Notes: a model not told the origin generated them from the letters alone. A stretch of 61,026 bases of DNA from Candidatus Chromulinivoraceae bacterium (GCA_035478595.1 DATIJL010000003.1:1-61026), one strand, 5' to 3'; shown: positions 24,249-32,930, counted from the first letter of the stretch. Numbers and translations: made by a program.

Positions 24249-25052
24249 TTGGATGACAAGATAAAAGAATTCCTTTCTCTATTTAATGGAGATGTTTCTG
24301 CGGCACATGCGGCTTTAGCTCGGTATATACACCAACATGTGGCATCTGTTACGTATGATCATAAGAATCCTCAACGGGTAAATGAGGAAATCATTCACAT
24401 GGAAGGCGTCTCAAAGCGCTACAAACTTGGCAAGCAAACTGTCGATGCACTTCGCGATATATCACTTTTAGTTCGTAAAGGTGAATTTGTGGCTATCACA
24501 GGAGCTAGTGGAAGTGGTAAAAGCACGCTTCTGCAAATTATGGGCTGTCTTGAAGCGCCTAGTACGGGAAAAATAATAATAGAATCAAAAGAAACGACCA
24601 ATCTGAGTGACAGTGCCTTAAGTGAGTTGCGCCAGAACGCTATTGGATTTATCTTTCAATCGTTCTATTTGCAGCCGTTTCTTCGTCTGAACGATAACGT
24701 AGCCGTCCCCGCAATGTTTACGAGTAAAACGAAGAAAAACATATATGCAAAGGTTGAGCAGCTTCTGCAGCAGGTCGGATTATCTGAACGCGCGGAGCAC
24801 TTCCCAAAAGAACTATCTGGCGGACAGATTCAAAGAGCAGCTATTGCACGAGCATTGATTAATGATCCTCGAATAATCCTCGCTGATGAGCCAACAGGCA
24901 ATCTCGACTCGGTAAATGGCAAAACGGTCAGTGAGTTATTTAGAACTATACGAGATACATTAGGCACGACAATTGTTGTAGTAACCCACGACATGGCAAT
25001 TGCTCGTCAGGCCGATCGTATTATCGAACTAAAGGATGGGGTCATTGTATGA
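24249..25052 (+). CDS. ABC exporter ATP-binding protein (LolD/MacB type)
   Basis: 267 residues from TTG 24249; a start at MEGVSKRYKLG would omit 50 residues that look coding. Walker A GASGSGKST, signature LSGGQIQRAAIARAL, Walker B ILADEPTGNLDS and H-loop VVTHD are all intact. The N-terminal extension with HAALARYIHQH is unusual for the family. It overlaps the permease gene by 4 bases, so the two form one transporter, probably exporting a lipid, peptide or protein or working in cell-envelope remodelling. Confidence 0.92.
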   Translation: MDDKIKEFLSLFNGDVSAAHAALARYIHQHVASVTYDHKNPQRVNEEIIHMEGVSKRYKLGKQTVDALRDISLLVRKGEFVAITGASGSGKSTLLQIMGCLEAPSTGKIIIESKETTNLSDSALSELRQNAIGFIFQSFYLQPFLRLNDNVAVPAMFTSKTKKNIYAKVEQLLQQVGLSERAEHFPKELSGGQIQRAAIARALINDPRIILADEPTGNLDSVNGKTVSELFRTIRDTLGTTIVVVTHDMAIARQADRIIELKDGVIV

Positions 25053-27013
25053 TTCGGCTCTCGTATGCATTTACGCTTGCCAGTACTAAACTGCGCTCGA
25101 AACGAGGTATGCTTTTTACGTCTATTATGGTAGCAAGCCTTTTATTTGCAGTTCTGATAATGATGGTGGTTGTTTTTACGGGAGCTGAAAAAAGCGCAAC
25201 AGAATTCATTAAAAAAGCTGGCAATAATCATTACCTCGTAAAGACATCGCCCAATATACCATATGAAAAAATAGATTTTATTAATCCACCATCAGTAGGT
25301 GATATTCGGGCAATAAAAGCTTTCGAAAAAAGCTATTACCAAGACTTACAGAATAAATACAAAACGCTTGGTCTTGAATATAGTAAGGACGCGGAAGTTC
25401 CGGCGCTAGTTCCTGCAGCCTGGGCGCCAACAACCTTGCCAGAGGAGCAGCGGGTCACTATTAACTGGTCATCTCCTGTTATTCAAGCGTTGCGAAACAA
25501 AAAAATTGAAGATTATACTAAAGTGGCTACAAATAAGTTGAGTGATCTTAAGCTGGTTGCGGATAAATATGGAGCGAGCGGTTACTACTACGTCGACAAA
25601 CCGAGTTTACTACCGCCCTTTCCTGGTTTGCGTCTACTTCAAGATAATAAAGAGGATTTTAGTACCTCTGAGTTGCAATCGGGAGATTCGACGCCGTATG
25701 GCTACTATGTAAATGCTATTCATAATGGTAGCTATAGCTTTACAGATAAAGGTCTTCTTAGCCGCTATTTGCTTACGACAGATACTACCAATCTGAAGGG
25801 TATTCCTGTCGTTGTGTCCGCCCAAGAAGCCGCTTCGCTTTTTGGCGAAAAGGCTGGTATCGGCAAAGAACCTGAAGCCGCGAGCGAAAAGCGAGCATGG
25901 CTAAAAGATATCCAAACAAAGCTTAATCAAGCCACCTATCAGTCGTGCTATCGAAACACGGCTGAACAAGCGCTTCTTGAAAAAATCCAACATGATTATG
26001 CAGAAATGAAAAGTAATGAAAACAATAAAGATTATAAAAAGCCAAGCCTTATCTACGACTATCCTACAAAGCCGTGCGGTGATATTATCGTCAAAGAAGA
26101 TACACGTACAACACTCGAAAAACAGGCCGATGCTAAGGCGGAAGACACACAAAAGAAACTGGGTACGTATGTCGCTCCGAGTCATGAACTTTTGACATTT
26201 CAGATCGTCGGCATTAAGTATGCTAAACCCTATTCTGACTACTCAAAGAGCATTGACGAATATCTAAAGAACCTTCTTGCGCCACAAGAAGATTCGTCGA
26301 CGCTCGATATTCCTATTCAGATGTATGATTCGTTGCCTAAAGGACTTAAAGCAGATGCAATACAACAGGAAGATAGTGCAGGTGCTCCCGTGAGTGCGAG
26401 TGCGTATGACGAATTTGCTACTCGTGTTCTTGAATTTGTAACCGTAGGTGATGCACGTGCGTTCCTTACGAACGAAACCTGTCCGATGTCTGCGACTAGT
26501 TGTGATAAAAAATTCAAGGCTGGTCCGTATGGATCAAACTATTTGATTCTTGATGAAATTGGTAACATGTTTAATCGCATTGCCGTCATCGCGTTTCCTG
26601 TGGTATTTGGTCTTGCTACAATTATTATCTGGTTTACTGTCTCTCGTATTATGGCTGAAAACCGCAGGGAAACAGCTGTATATCGCGCTATGGGTGCAAA
26701 ACGTCGTGATGTTACTACGATTTACATTGTGTATATAGTGCTTGTCTCGGTACGGATTATACTCATATCTCTGACACTCGGCATTCTATTTGCATTCTTT
26801 ATTAATTACTTTTATGGACGCACATTGACTGATACCGCTGTGACGATATTTGGTATTATCGATAGTGCTCCAACTTTCAGTCTCTTCAATCTTAACTCTC
26901 CGCTACTGCTTGTAATCGTGGCGTCGATATTTGTTATTAGTATAGCAGCGGGTGCTCAGCCCCTTATTCGAAATGTTATGCGGCCACCGATACGTGACAT
27001 CCGAGACGAATAA
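25049..27013 (+). CDS. FtsX-like ABC exporter permease, 654 aa
   Basis: One N-terminal membrane helix (near residues 25-45), a very large extracellular domain of about 450 residues, then three C-terminal helices (AVIAFPVVFGLATIIIWFTV, the VSVRIILISLTLGILFAFF region and LLLVIVASIFVISIAAGA) ending RNVMRPPIRDIRDE. This is the MacB/FtsX topology with an enlarged extracytoplasmic part; that domain contains Cys residues (SCYRN, CGDII, CPMSATSCD) that could form disulfides. It pairs with the overlapping ATPase and is followed after 6 bases by a membrane protein. A dead paralogue remnant is at 14198-14441. Confidence 0.9.
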   Translation: MIRLSYAFTLASTKLRSKRGMLFTSIMVASLLFAVLIMMVVVFTGAEKSATEFIKKAGNNHYLVKTSPNIPYEKIDFINPPSVGDIRAIKAFEKSYYQDLQNKYKTLGLEYSKDAEVPALVPAAWAPTTLPEEQRVTINWSSPVIQALRNKKIEDYTKVATNKLSDLKLVADKYGASGYYYVDKPSLLPPFPGLRLLQDNKEDFSTSELQSGDSTPYGYYVNAIHNGSYSFTDKGLLSRYLLTTDTTNLKGIPVVVSAQEAASLFGEKAGIGKEPEAASEKRAWLKDIQTKLNQATYQSCYRNTAEQALLEKIQHDYAEMKSNENNKDYKKPSLIYDYPTKPCGDIIVKEDTRTTLEKQADAKAEDTQKKLGTYVAPSHELLTFQIVGIKYAKPYSDYSKSIDEYLKNLLAPQEDSSTLDIPIQMYDSLPKGLKADAIQQEDSAGAPVSASAYDEFATRVLEFVTVGDARAFLTNETCPMSATSCDKKFKAGPYGSNYLILDEIGNMFNRIAVIAFPVVFGLATIIIWFTVSRIMAENRRETAVYRAMGAKRRDVTTIYIVYIVLVSVRIILISLTLGILFAFFINYFYGRTLTDTAVTIFGIIDSAPTFSLFNLNSPLLLVIVASIFVISIAAGAQPLIRNVMRPPIRDIRDE

Positions 27014-27019
27014 AACGTC

Positions 27020-27613
27020 ATGTATACTAAGAGTGTGTCTAAACGACCTAGTATCTCGCATTCTGCAATAACAAATCTCTCCGGCTCAAAGGGAGCTAAC
27101 AAGGGTAATTCAGACCGGTCTAGCCTGGTTGAGCTATATCCTAAACCTAAAACCTACGGACAACGAGCACAAGACGACAAAATGCGTCAGCAGGCATACC
27201 GTCGTCATTGGCCAAGATACCCATATCTCAATATTGCTGCATATGGAAGCGCTCTGCTAGGTCTTGTGATTTGGTTTGCGCAAAATCTTAACACATGGTG
27301 GTTTAGCGCTGCTAGCTATGGGGACGTAATGAGTCATGTATTCTTCTCTTTTGTCGTAGGTTTAATGTTGGTTTTTTTGATTGTCTTTTGGGTTAGTTAT
27401 GTCAACAAGCTATTCTCTTATTTTAGAGGTGCGATACAAATATTTTGGTTTATCTACCCCCTTGAAGTGGGGACTTTACTTACCCTCTGGCTGAGCGGTC
27501 TTATGTGGGATTATATGAATATCTCATGGATACCGGTATTGGCAATATTCCATTTTGTCATCGTATTTTTTAGCGTACAGCCTATGATCGGTACTGGGGA
27601 GACTGAGCATTAA
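27020..27613 (+). CDS. Membrane protein of the ABC exporter operon, 197 aa
   Basis: A basic, disordered N-terminal region of about 70 residues is followed by four hydrophobic segments (LNIAAYGSALLGLVIWFAQ, VMSHVFFSFVVGLMLVFLIV, the IFWFIYPLEVGTLLTLWLSG region and PVLAIFHFVIVFFSVQP). No family recognised. It starts 6 bases after the permease and shares its direction, so it is probably an accessory membrane subunit of that transporter or co-expressed with it. Confidence 0.75.
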   Translation: MYTKSVSKRPSISHSAITNLSGSKGANKGNSDRSSLVELYPKPKTYGQRAQDDKMRQQAYRRHWPRYPYLNIAAYGSALLGLVIWFAQNLNTWWFSAASYGDVMSHVFFSFVVGLMLVFLIVFWVSYVNKLFSYFRGAIQIFWFIYPLEVGTLLTLWLSGLMWDYMNISWIPVLAIFHFVIVFFSVQPMIGTGETEH

Positions 27614-27672
27614 GATGCTTAGTTATAGCTCTTCATCAAAGTTTGGACGATGCGCCTCCTCTCCAGCCAGGT

Positions 27673-27700
27673 AGAAAGAAGGCATCGCGTCTTTCTTTTA
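27673..27700 (+). terminator. Terminator of the ABC exporter operon
   Basis: AGAAAGA (27673-27679) pairs with TCTTTCT (27690-27696) followed by TTTATTT. Confidence 0.6.
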
Positions 27701-27761
27701 TTTGGCTGCCGACGTGCGAGCCGTCCCAACGAGATCATCTCCTATCTTCGGGCAATTAATC

Positions 27762-28199
27762 CTATTTAATCTCCTCAAGTTTCGCGATCAACACATCAGC
27801 TTCTCGATCGAATACCTCATATAAACGGTACATTGCCCTAACCCTATCATTCCCTGGTTTTAGCTGTAAGCCTTCTCCAGCTACTTCAAGTGCTTGAGAA
27901 GAAGCTTTTAAACGATGGATTGCATTGCGCTTCCAACTGCTTGAGTCAATCTCATAGAGCATACTCCTCATACCTGGTACACTTACGGGTCGTGCCATTC
28001 CTGAACTGCGCAAGACAGCAAGCACGTTACTGACCGTACCTGTCGAGAGCTTTAGTGTTTCCTGAATGTCCTTTGCGGATTGAGTAACGGGTTCGCAGAT
28101 AAGTAGGTAGCCTATTACCCGCGCAAGGCTTCGAGGCATGCCAGTAGCGTGCCCGAATAATTCCATCTTTTCAATAAAAGCGAGTGATTCTTTGTCCAT
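27762..28199 (-). CDS. MarR/GbsR-like transcriptional regulator, 145 aa
   Basis: The start at MDKESLAFIEKM (28199) lies 7 bases after a TATAAT box, so the transcript is probably leaderless; a start at MKTDIITF (28223) is possible. The winged-helix DNA-binding part reads SAKDIQETLKLSTGTVSNVL followed by LRSSGMARPVSVPGM, as in GbsR-type MarR relatives, with a C-terminal helix for dimerisation (VFDREADVLIAKLEEI). It is divergent from the alpha/beta hydrolase at 28281 and probably regulates it. Confidence 0.82.
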   Translation of the reverse strand: MDKESLAFIEKMELFGHATGMPRSLARVIGYLLICEPVTQSAKDIQETLKLSTGTVSNVLAVLRSSGMARPVSVPGMRSMLYEIDSSSWKRNAIHRLKASSQALEVAGEGLQLKPGNDRVRAMYRLYEVFDREADVLIAKLEEIK

Positions 28200-28280
28200 A
28201 AAGGTGATTATATCAGTTTTCATAAATATCTGAAATATTTGATATACTGATCTTAACTCACTATAAAAAGGAGGCTCATA

Positions 28281-29060
28281 ATAAAAAAGCAAATACAAAA
28301 TAAAGATATCACTCTACCAATCACGATTACGGGTGAAGGCCAACAAGTCATTTTCTTTAACGGAGGTGGTGCGACTCAGATTAGCTGGAAGAAAGTTATC
28401 CAAGAGCTCAAAGGCAATTACCAAATAATAACCTTTGACTTCCGTGGCCACGGCAAGGCATCAGTAGCCGGTGACTACTCATTCGATGCTTTCTTAAGTG
28501 ACGCAGAGAGTGTTATGAGTATGGTCAATTCTAACAAACCGATTGTCGTTGGTTGGTCACTCGGCGCTGATCTCGCCTTAGCATATGCAGTTGCGCATCC
28601 TGGTGAGGTGGGTGGACTTGTGCTCATAGATGGTGCCGTGCCTCTTACTGAGCCACTGATTGAGAATGAGACTCAATTACGGCAATCTCTCAAAAGCCCC
28701 ATCATGAAACTCAGCAGACTTTTGATACGATTTACACCATATAATTATCAGATTTGGGGTGATGCATTCGCCGATATCGTCGTTGAGGTTGATGCACGCA
28801 GGCAGAAGCTGTTAGGTGACTATGCAAACGCCAGCTGCCCTATAACGATGGTTCTCGCAGAAAAGAGTGGTGGCTTAAAGGGTGCTCATGCCGAACGTAA
28901 TAACAAAATATGGCGCGCGAGTGCTGAACGCCTCGTGGCTCAGTATCCATCAATTTCTATACAATGGATAGATGATAGTCATCAATTACCGTTCAAGCAT
29001 CCCGTCGAACTTGCAAAAACAATTGACGAGGTTGCTGCTCGTCTGAAGGCTGCTAATTAA
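28281..29060 (+). CDS. Alpha/beta hydrolase with an apparent AUA start
   Basis: The reading frame encodes a complete alpha/beta hydrolase: VIFFNGGGATQISWKKVI (oxyanion loop), ITFDFRGHGKAS, the nucleophile elbow GWSLGA, and DDSHQLPF with the late His. The only ATG upstream of the nucleophile is at 28515, which would delete the first 78 residues including the oxyanion strand. The strong Shine-Dalgarno AAGGAGG (28268-28274) is followed by two ATA codons at 28278 and 28281, and a TAA at 28254 closes the frame upstream; no ATG, GTG or TTG lies between. Initiation at AUA 28281 (259 codons) is the simplest reading. A mutated ATG is the alternative. Substrate unknown. Confidence 0.75.
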   Translation: MKKQIQNKDITLPITITGEGQQVIFFNGGGATQISWKKVIQELKGNYQIITFDFRGHGKASVAGDYSFDAFLSDAESVMSMVNSNKPIVVGWSLGADLALAYAVAHPGEVGGLVLIDGAVPLTEPLIENETQLRQSLKSPIMKLSRLLIRFTPYNYQIWGDAFADIVVEVDARRQKLLGDYANASCPITMVLAEKSGGLKGAHAERNNKIWRASAERLVAQYPSISIQWIDDSHQLPFKHPVELAKTIDEVAARLKAAN

Positions 29061-29164
29061 GAATATACCAAGACAAGTGCAAGAGCCTCCGCTACGTCTG
29101 TTTCAGACAAAGCATCCGGCCTCTTTATGAACTCGGGACACCTAGGACGTAGGCTGTAGCAGAC

Positions 29165-29338
29165 CTAATTTTCGTTGCCGGGGTTGGCTTTTTTCTTCGC
29201 ATTCTTAAGAGCATTTTCAAATCGCTCTTTGCCGTTTGGGTGACTGAGCGTAACCCTCTCAGTTTTAATCTTTTCATCGATTGCTTTTTGCTGTCGTATG
29301 TCTTTCTTAATAGGTTGTATCGATTTTTTTGCACTCAT
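29165..29338 (-). CDS. Small basic protein, 57 aa
   Basis: From ATG 29338: MSAKKSIQPIKKDIRQQKAI, then RVTLSHPNGKERFENALKNA, and a lysine-rich tail. It is very rich in Lys, Glu and Gln and probably helical, suggesting nucleic-acid or ribosome binding. No family named with confidence. Another minus-strand frame over the same bases is less protein-like. Confidence 0.6.
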   Translation of the reverse strand: MSAKKSIQPIKKDIRQQKAIDEKIKTERVTLSHPNGKERFENALKNAKKKANPGNEN

Positions 29339-29383
29339 ATTATCTAGTATATACTGCACTTACTCCGAATGTGAGTTATGACC

Positions 29384-29399
29384 TGAGGGGATAATTGCC
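29384..29399 (+). repeat. Imperfect copy of the 40076-43374 transposon end
   Basis: TGAGGGGATAATTGCC matches 14 of 16 bases of the right terminal repeat (43347-43362). As there, it ends exactly 11 bases before the -35 box of a GC-rich cassette. A solo end, a MITE scar or chance. Confidence 0.35.
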
Positions 29400-29410
29400 G
29401 TTGAAAAATA

Positions 29411-29439
29411 TTGCATACTCATCATAAAAGTTTTATAAT
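29411..29439 (+). promoter_or_regulatory. Promoter of cassette G
   Basis: TTGCAT (29411-29416), 17 bases, TATAAT (29434-29439). Confidence 0.65.
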
Positions 29440-29472
29440 ATACATGACCCATCGTCTAGAGTTAGGACCTAA

Positions 29473-29784
29473 ATGTCTTCGAGGACTCAGGACCAGACCG
29501 ATCAGTTGGTGCTTGGGGTGCTTCGCGAGATCGCGAAGGACGGTACAGAGGGCCGCGTCAAGGGCAAGCCCGTTCGGCTGGCCGAACCCAAGGACGGCGA
29601 CTGCGTGTACATGCGCATCGCGCTCGAAGCGGAGAGGAGGGGTGATGTTACCCTGGATATCAACATCTTCTCCCACGCACGCGAGCTGGAGGAAAGCCTC
29701 CGACGGCTCATCAACCGAGACCTCGTCTTCAACAACGGAGGCGGGGCGACGGCCGAACGTTCGTTCTGGGTTGTCATAAGCTGA
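29473..29784 (+). CDS. Cassette G: GC-rich protein of unknown function, 103 aa
   Basis: From ATG 29473 (weak AGGACC upstream). The protein is small and soluble, with a helical first half (DQLVLGVLREIAKDG), a central strand region CVYMRIALEAERRGDVTLDI, and FSHARELEESLRRLINRDLV before the end. No family recognised. It has strong GC-rich codon use unlike its neighbours, a private promoter and a classic terminator. It lies between backbone genes and just upstream of tRNA-Leu on the other strand. Confidence 0.78.
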   Translation: MSSRTQDQTDQLVLGVLREIAKDGTEGRVKGKPVRLAEPKDGDCVYMRIALEAERRGDVTLDINIFSHARELEESLRRLINRDLVFNNGGGATAERSFWVVIS

Positions 29785-29815
29785 CGACCCGAAAACTCAG
29801 ATGAAGTAGGGTCTT

Positions 29816-29847
29816 CCCCGTGGCACATGTCACGGGGATTTCCTTTT
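29816..29847 (+). terminator. Terminator of cassette G
   Basis: CCCCGTG (29816-29822) pairs with CACGGGG (29831-29837), then ATTTCCTTTT. Confidence 0.85.
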
Positions 29848-29858
29848 GCAATTTCAGA

Positions 29859-29901
29859 CCAAAGTAAAAAGACGACCAGATGGATCGTCTTTTTACTTTG
29901 G
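29859..29901 (-). terminator. Terminator of tRNA-Leu
   Basis: A 17-bp perfect stem (29859-29875 with 29885-29901), symmetric with A and T tracts; it overlaps the CCA end of the tRNA. Confidence 0.8.
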
Positions 29902-29985
29902 TACCGCGAGCCGGACTTGAACCGGCACGAGCAAATGCTCACCAGATTTTGAGTCTAGCGTGTCTACCGATTCCACCACCGCGGC
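29899..29985 (-). tRNA. tRNA-Leu (anticodon CAA)
   Basis: 87 bases on the minus strand including encoded CCA. The acceptor stem GCCGCGG pairs with TCGCGGT (two terminal G-T pairs). The anticodon stem CTAGA/TCTGG encloses the loop CTCAAAA, anticodon CAA (reads UUG). A long class-II variable arm (TGAGCATTTGCTCG) and T-arm GCCGG-TTCAAGT-CCGGC follow. Decodes leucine. Confidence 0.95.
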
Positions 29986-30044
29986 GTGGTATTGTAACAG
30001 CCAGTCCAATGTATTGTACAATAGATGATAGTAGGAATCCATAG

Positions 30045-31325
30045 ATGAACCCCAGCGACCCAACAGATAAGCGCTCTCAGACTCCGCTCGTTCCACAGCG
30101 GCCGGTTGCTCATAACCCCACGATTCCAGAGCGCCATCCTAGTCAAAACACCGCTATCGCGGCGGCAAATATCGTTCGAGACCAGTTAGATAACATATAT
30201 AGTGGCAACACTTCAACACCAACTCCACAAACCACTCCAGCTGTTCCAGCCGAAAAAACTCAAGAATCCCCAGAACAGGGACAATCTTTAGAAGCAGCCA
30301 ATCCTTACGAGCGAACACATTCTGAGTATGCACATGTTCAAGCAGAGCAGTGGAAACAATATCATAGTGCTTGGCAGGATTACTATCAAAAGTATTATGA
30401 GCGGTATTATATTGGCCAGGTTTATCATGCAAGACAAGCACTTGAGGCTCGCACGCAAGAGGCAACAACGGCGCCTGTAGCCCCTCCATCGAAGGCGACT
30501 CAAACACAGTCGCCACGAGAGCCCGAGTCTATGACGCGAGACGAAGCTATGTATGATCTCCGTAGTAAGCTACTCGGAAGGGTACGCAATTCCGCTAAGA
30601 AAGTCCGAAAAAGTCGCCATTTTGTCCCTATTACTGCCGCAGTCGGTGTCGTGCTCTTATTTCTGTTTCTTCAGTTTAACCGCCTCATAATTGCCAATGT
30701 CCAGGCCTACGTCAGCCCTGGTACGATCGACCCTGCGAACATCATTATCAATCCTTCGACCGACCTAGCGGTTAGTCCAGATCCAAAGCTTATCATCCCT
30801 AAAATCAATGTCGACGTACCAGCGATTTGGGATACTAAACCAGATTACGACTCGCAAATGGCTGCAATGCAAAAAGGTGTGGCATGGTTTGGTATTCCAG
30901 GTGCCGATAGCCACCCGGGTCAAGTAGGTAATACGGTATTGTCTGGTCACTCAAGTAACGACCTCCTTGATCAAGGGGACTATAAGTTCATCTTTGCACG
31001 GCTTGATCACTTAACAAACGGCGATTCGATCTTTATTAATTACCAAGGTAAACGCTACACTTACACCGTAACAAAAACCCAGGTCGTATCACCGACCGAC
31101 GTTTCAGCACTTGTTTACCCAACAACAAAGCCTATTCTAACACTTATCACCTGTACGCCACTCGGCACCTCACAAAATCGTCTGCTCATTACAGCCGAGC
31201 AGGTGAGTCCTGATCCTGCAAATGCTACACCAGCACCAAGCAGTAGCGGCAATACGGCTCCAGCATCGATCCCAGGCAGCTCACCAACCTTTGTTGAGCG
31301 CATCTTCGGTGGCGGTGGTAACTAG
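30045..31325 (+). CDS. Sortase (class D/E-like) with long cytoplasmic N-terminus
   Basis: 426 residues: about 190 residues of Pro/Gln/Tyr-rich cytoplasmic region (with YHSAWQDYYQKYYERYYIGQ), one membrane helix at roughly 193-212, then an extracellular sortase domain. The catalytic triad is visible as His302 (VLSGHSS), Cys370 (LITCTPLG) and Arg379 (SQNRLLI). The C-terminus has a Pro/Ala/Ser tail and a Gly-rich end. Sortases join LPXTG-type surface proteins to the cell wall; no LPXTG substrate was recognised in this window. The long tyrosine-rich N-terminal part is unusual. Confidence 0.92.
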   Translation: MNPSDPTDKRSQTPLVPQRPVAHNPTIPERHPSQNTAIAAANIVRDQLDNIYSGNTSTPTPQTTPAVPAEKTQESPEQGQSLEAANPYERTHSEYAHVQAEQWKQYHSAWQDYYQKYYERYYIGQVYHARQALEARTQEATTAPVAPPSKATQTQSPREPESMTRDEAMYDLRSKLLGRVRNSAKKVRKSRHFVPITAAVGVVLLFLFLQFNRLIIANVQAYVSPGTIDPANIIINPSTDLAVSPDPKLIIPKINVDVPAIWDTKPDYDSQMAAMQKGVAWFGIPGADSHPGQVGNTVLSGHSSNDLLDQGDYKFIFARLDHLTNGDSIFINYQGKRYTYTVTKTQVVSPTDVSALVYPTTKPILTLITCTPLGTSQNRLLITAEQVSPDPANATPAPSSSGNTAPASIPGSSPTFVERIFGGGGN

Positions 31326-31373
31326 TCTTCGTATCGCTGAGTAAAGCGTACACGAATAAGCAAGATATTTAAC

Positions 31374-31403
31374 TAGACGCCCACTGTAACTCGTGGGCGT
31401 CTA
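31374..31403. terminator. Bidirectional terminator
   Basis: TAGACGCCCAC (31374-31384) pairs with GTGGGCGTCTA (31393-31403) between the convergent sortase and PEGA genes. Confidence 0.75.
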
Positions 31404-31463
31404 TCATGCAGCTTTATACCGCTTGTCATTTATCGTCAATATTATTCATCGTCTACTAAAAGA

Positions 31464-32930
31464 CTACGCTAGAATCAGTCGTGCGCGTTCAAGATGATAC
31501 ACACCATCGGCTGTTTTTTGAATACCATAAACATAACGATTATTCGGGCTAAGAACTACATCAAACCCTTCAGTAACAGGCATGATATCGTGCTGGTTAG
31601 TGCCGTCAAACTCATAAAAGCGCAACATGCCATCTCGGTCACTCCATGGCATGTAACCGTCAATCCAACCAAGTTTTTTTGTAACTGGTGATACACCTTT
31701 TAAGGCAGTCTGCGTTGTTTTCTTAAGTTCAAGATCATAGGTCGTAAACGTGTCACCACTTTGCATAATAACAAACCGACCTTCCGTACGAATAGATAGA
31801 TACTGCGCACCGCCAGGTATAGTCACTGTCGCAAGTAATCGCATTTGTGAGGCAGAGGTTGCTGTCGGAAGATTACCTGTATAAATTTTAACCATGTCGC
31901 CATAGTTAATCGCTTCGTACATATCTCCAAAGTAACGGCCAAGGGCAAGATGCAGTGGCGCTTTACCGTTGTCCTTATAGGTCGCGAGAGTTACAGGGCT
32001 ATCTTTACCATCTTCATAGTAGCCGACTGTACGAGAGCCTGTTGTACTATCAAGAAGAGTGGAGTATGTAATGGTCGTCTGATCAAAAATAGAGAAATCA
32101 TCTACATTCGTAACAAGTGGACGAGAAAGTGTCGCTGCTCCAAGGTCAACCTTGCGAACATCGGTTCCAATCTGCGCATATAAAATGTGGCTGTCATTGC
32201 CGCTAAATACTAGTTTGGAAGGCTGAATGTCCAAAAGCCTTGAGACATTTTTAGTACTACTCATGTCACGAGTGTCCACAACCAACCACTCTGTCTTATC
32301 GTCGTTATACGTATGTTTTACAATAATATACCGACTACCAGCATCCCAGTCTTGCAAACTAAAGGTCTGTGTTTTACCAGCATCGGGCTGAGTGAAACTT
32401 TCTGTCGGAAGATCTAACTGCGTCATCTTAACCGTGTCGTTGCTCAAATCAGCTAACTGAATATTTGCCGTATCGGGCTTTTCCTTAACTGCCATCCACT
32501 TTTGATCCGGTGAAACCGCCGTACTTGTAACCGTCGCAAAATTGTTAACACTTTCTGGTTTAATTTGAGTCGGTATAAGGCGCGCGTAATTAAGCCACAG
32601 TACCGCACCAGCAGATAGGTTGATATCTTTCTGCCAGGTCTGATAGCCACTACGACTCATCGCTATAGTGTGATTCGTTGCCGTTAGTGTGGTTTTAGAA
32701 GGTGATTTAGTTCCAAATACTTGGCCATCTATTGTAATGGTCGCACCATTAGGCTGAGAATCGAACTGGACAAGTCCGCCTTGCTCAATCCGACCGTCGT
32801 TTTGATTAAAGCGGTAACCGAGCATAACAAACACTAATATGACGACCAATGCGACCACGGCAACGGTCATAAATCCGTATGATATTATTCGCTTAATAAG
32901 TTGCTGGCGTTTTGAAGGCGAGTGGTACAT
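31464..32930 (-). CDS. Membrane-anchored PEGA-domain beta-propeller-like protein
   Basis: 488 residues. A signal-anchor helix lies at about 13-37 (after SKRQQLIKR). A PEGA domain follows at about 50-100 (NGATITIDGQVFGTKSP, then SRSGYQTWQKDI), and then about 380 residues of repeated strands (for example TSTAVSPDQKWMAVKEKP, VVLSPNNRYVYGIQKTADG) that resemble WD40/TolB-like blades. Such proteins act outside the membrane as binding scaffolds. TATAAT ends 8 bases before the ATG, so it is probably leaderless. Partner unknown. Confidence 0.8.
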   Translation of the reverse strand: MYHSPSKRQQLIKRIISYGFMTVAVVALVVILVFVMLGYRFNQNDGRIEQGGLVQFDSQPNGATITIDGQVFGTKSPSKTTLTATNHTIAMSRSGYQTWQKDINLSAGAVLWLNYARLIPTQIKPESVNNFATVTSTAVSPDQKWMAVKEKPDTANIQLADLSNDTVKMTQLDLPTESFTQPDAGKTQTFSLQDWDAGSRYIIVKHTYNDDKTEWLVVDTRDMSSTKNVSRLLDIQPSKLVFSGNDSHILYAQIGTDVRKVDLGAATLSRPLVTNVDDFSIFDQTTITYSTLLDSTTGSRTVGYYEDGKDSPVTLATYKDNGKAPLHLALGRYFGDMYEAINYGDMVKIYTGNLPTATSASQMRLLATVTIPGGAQYLSIRTEGRFVIMQSGDTFTTYDLELKKTTQTALKGVSPVTKKLGWIDGYMPWSDRDGMLRFYEFDGTNQHDIMPVTEGFDVVLSPNNRYVYGIQKTADGVYHLERARLILA

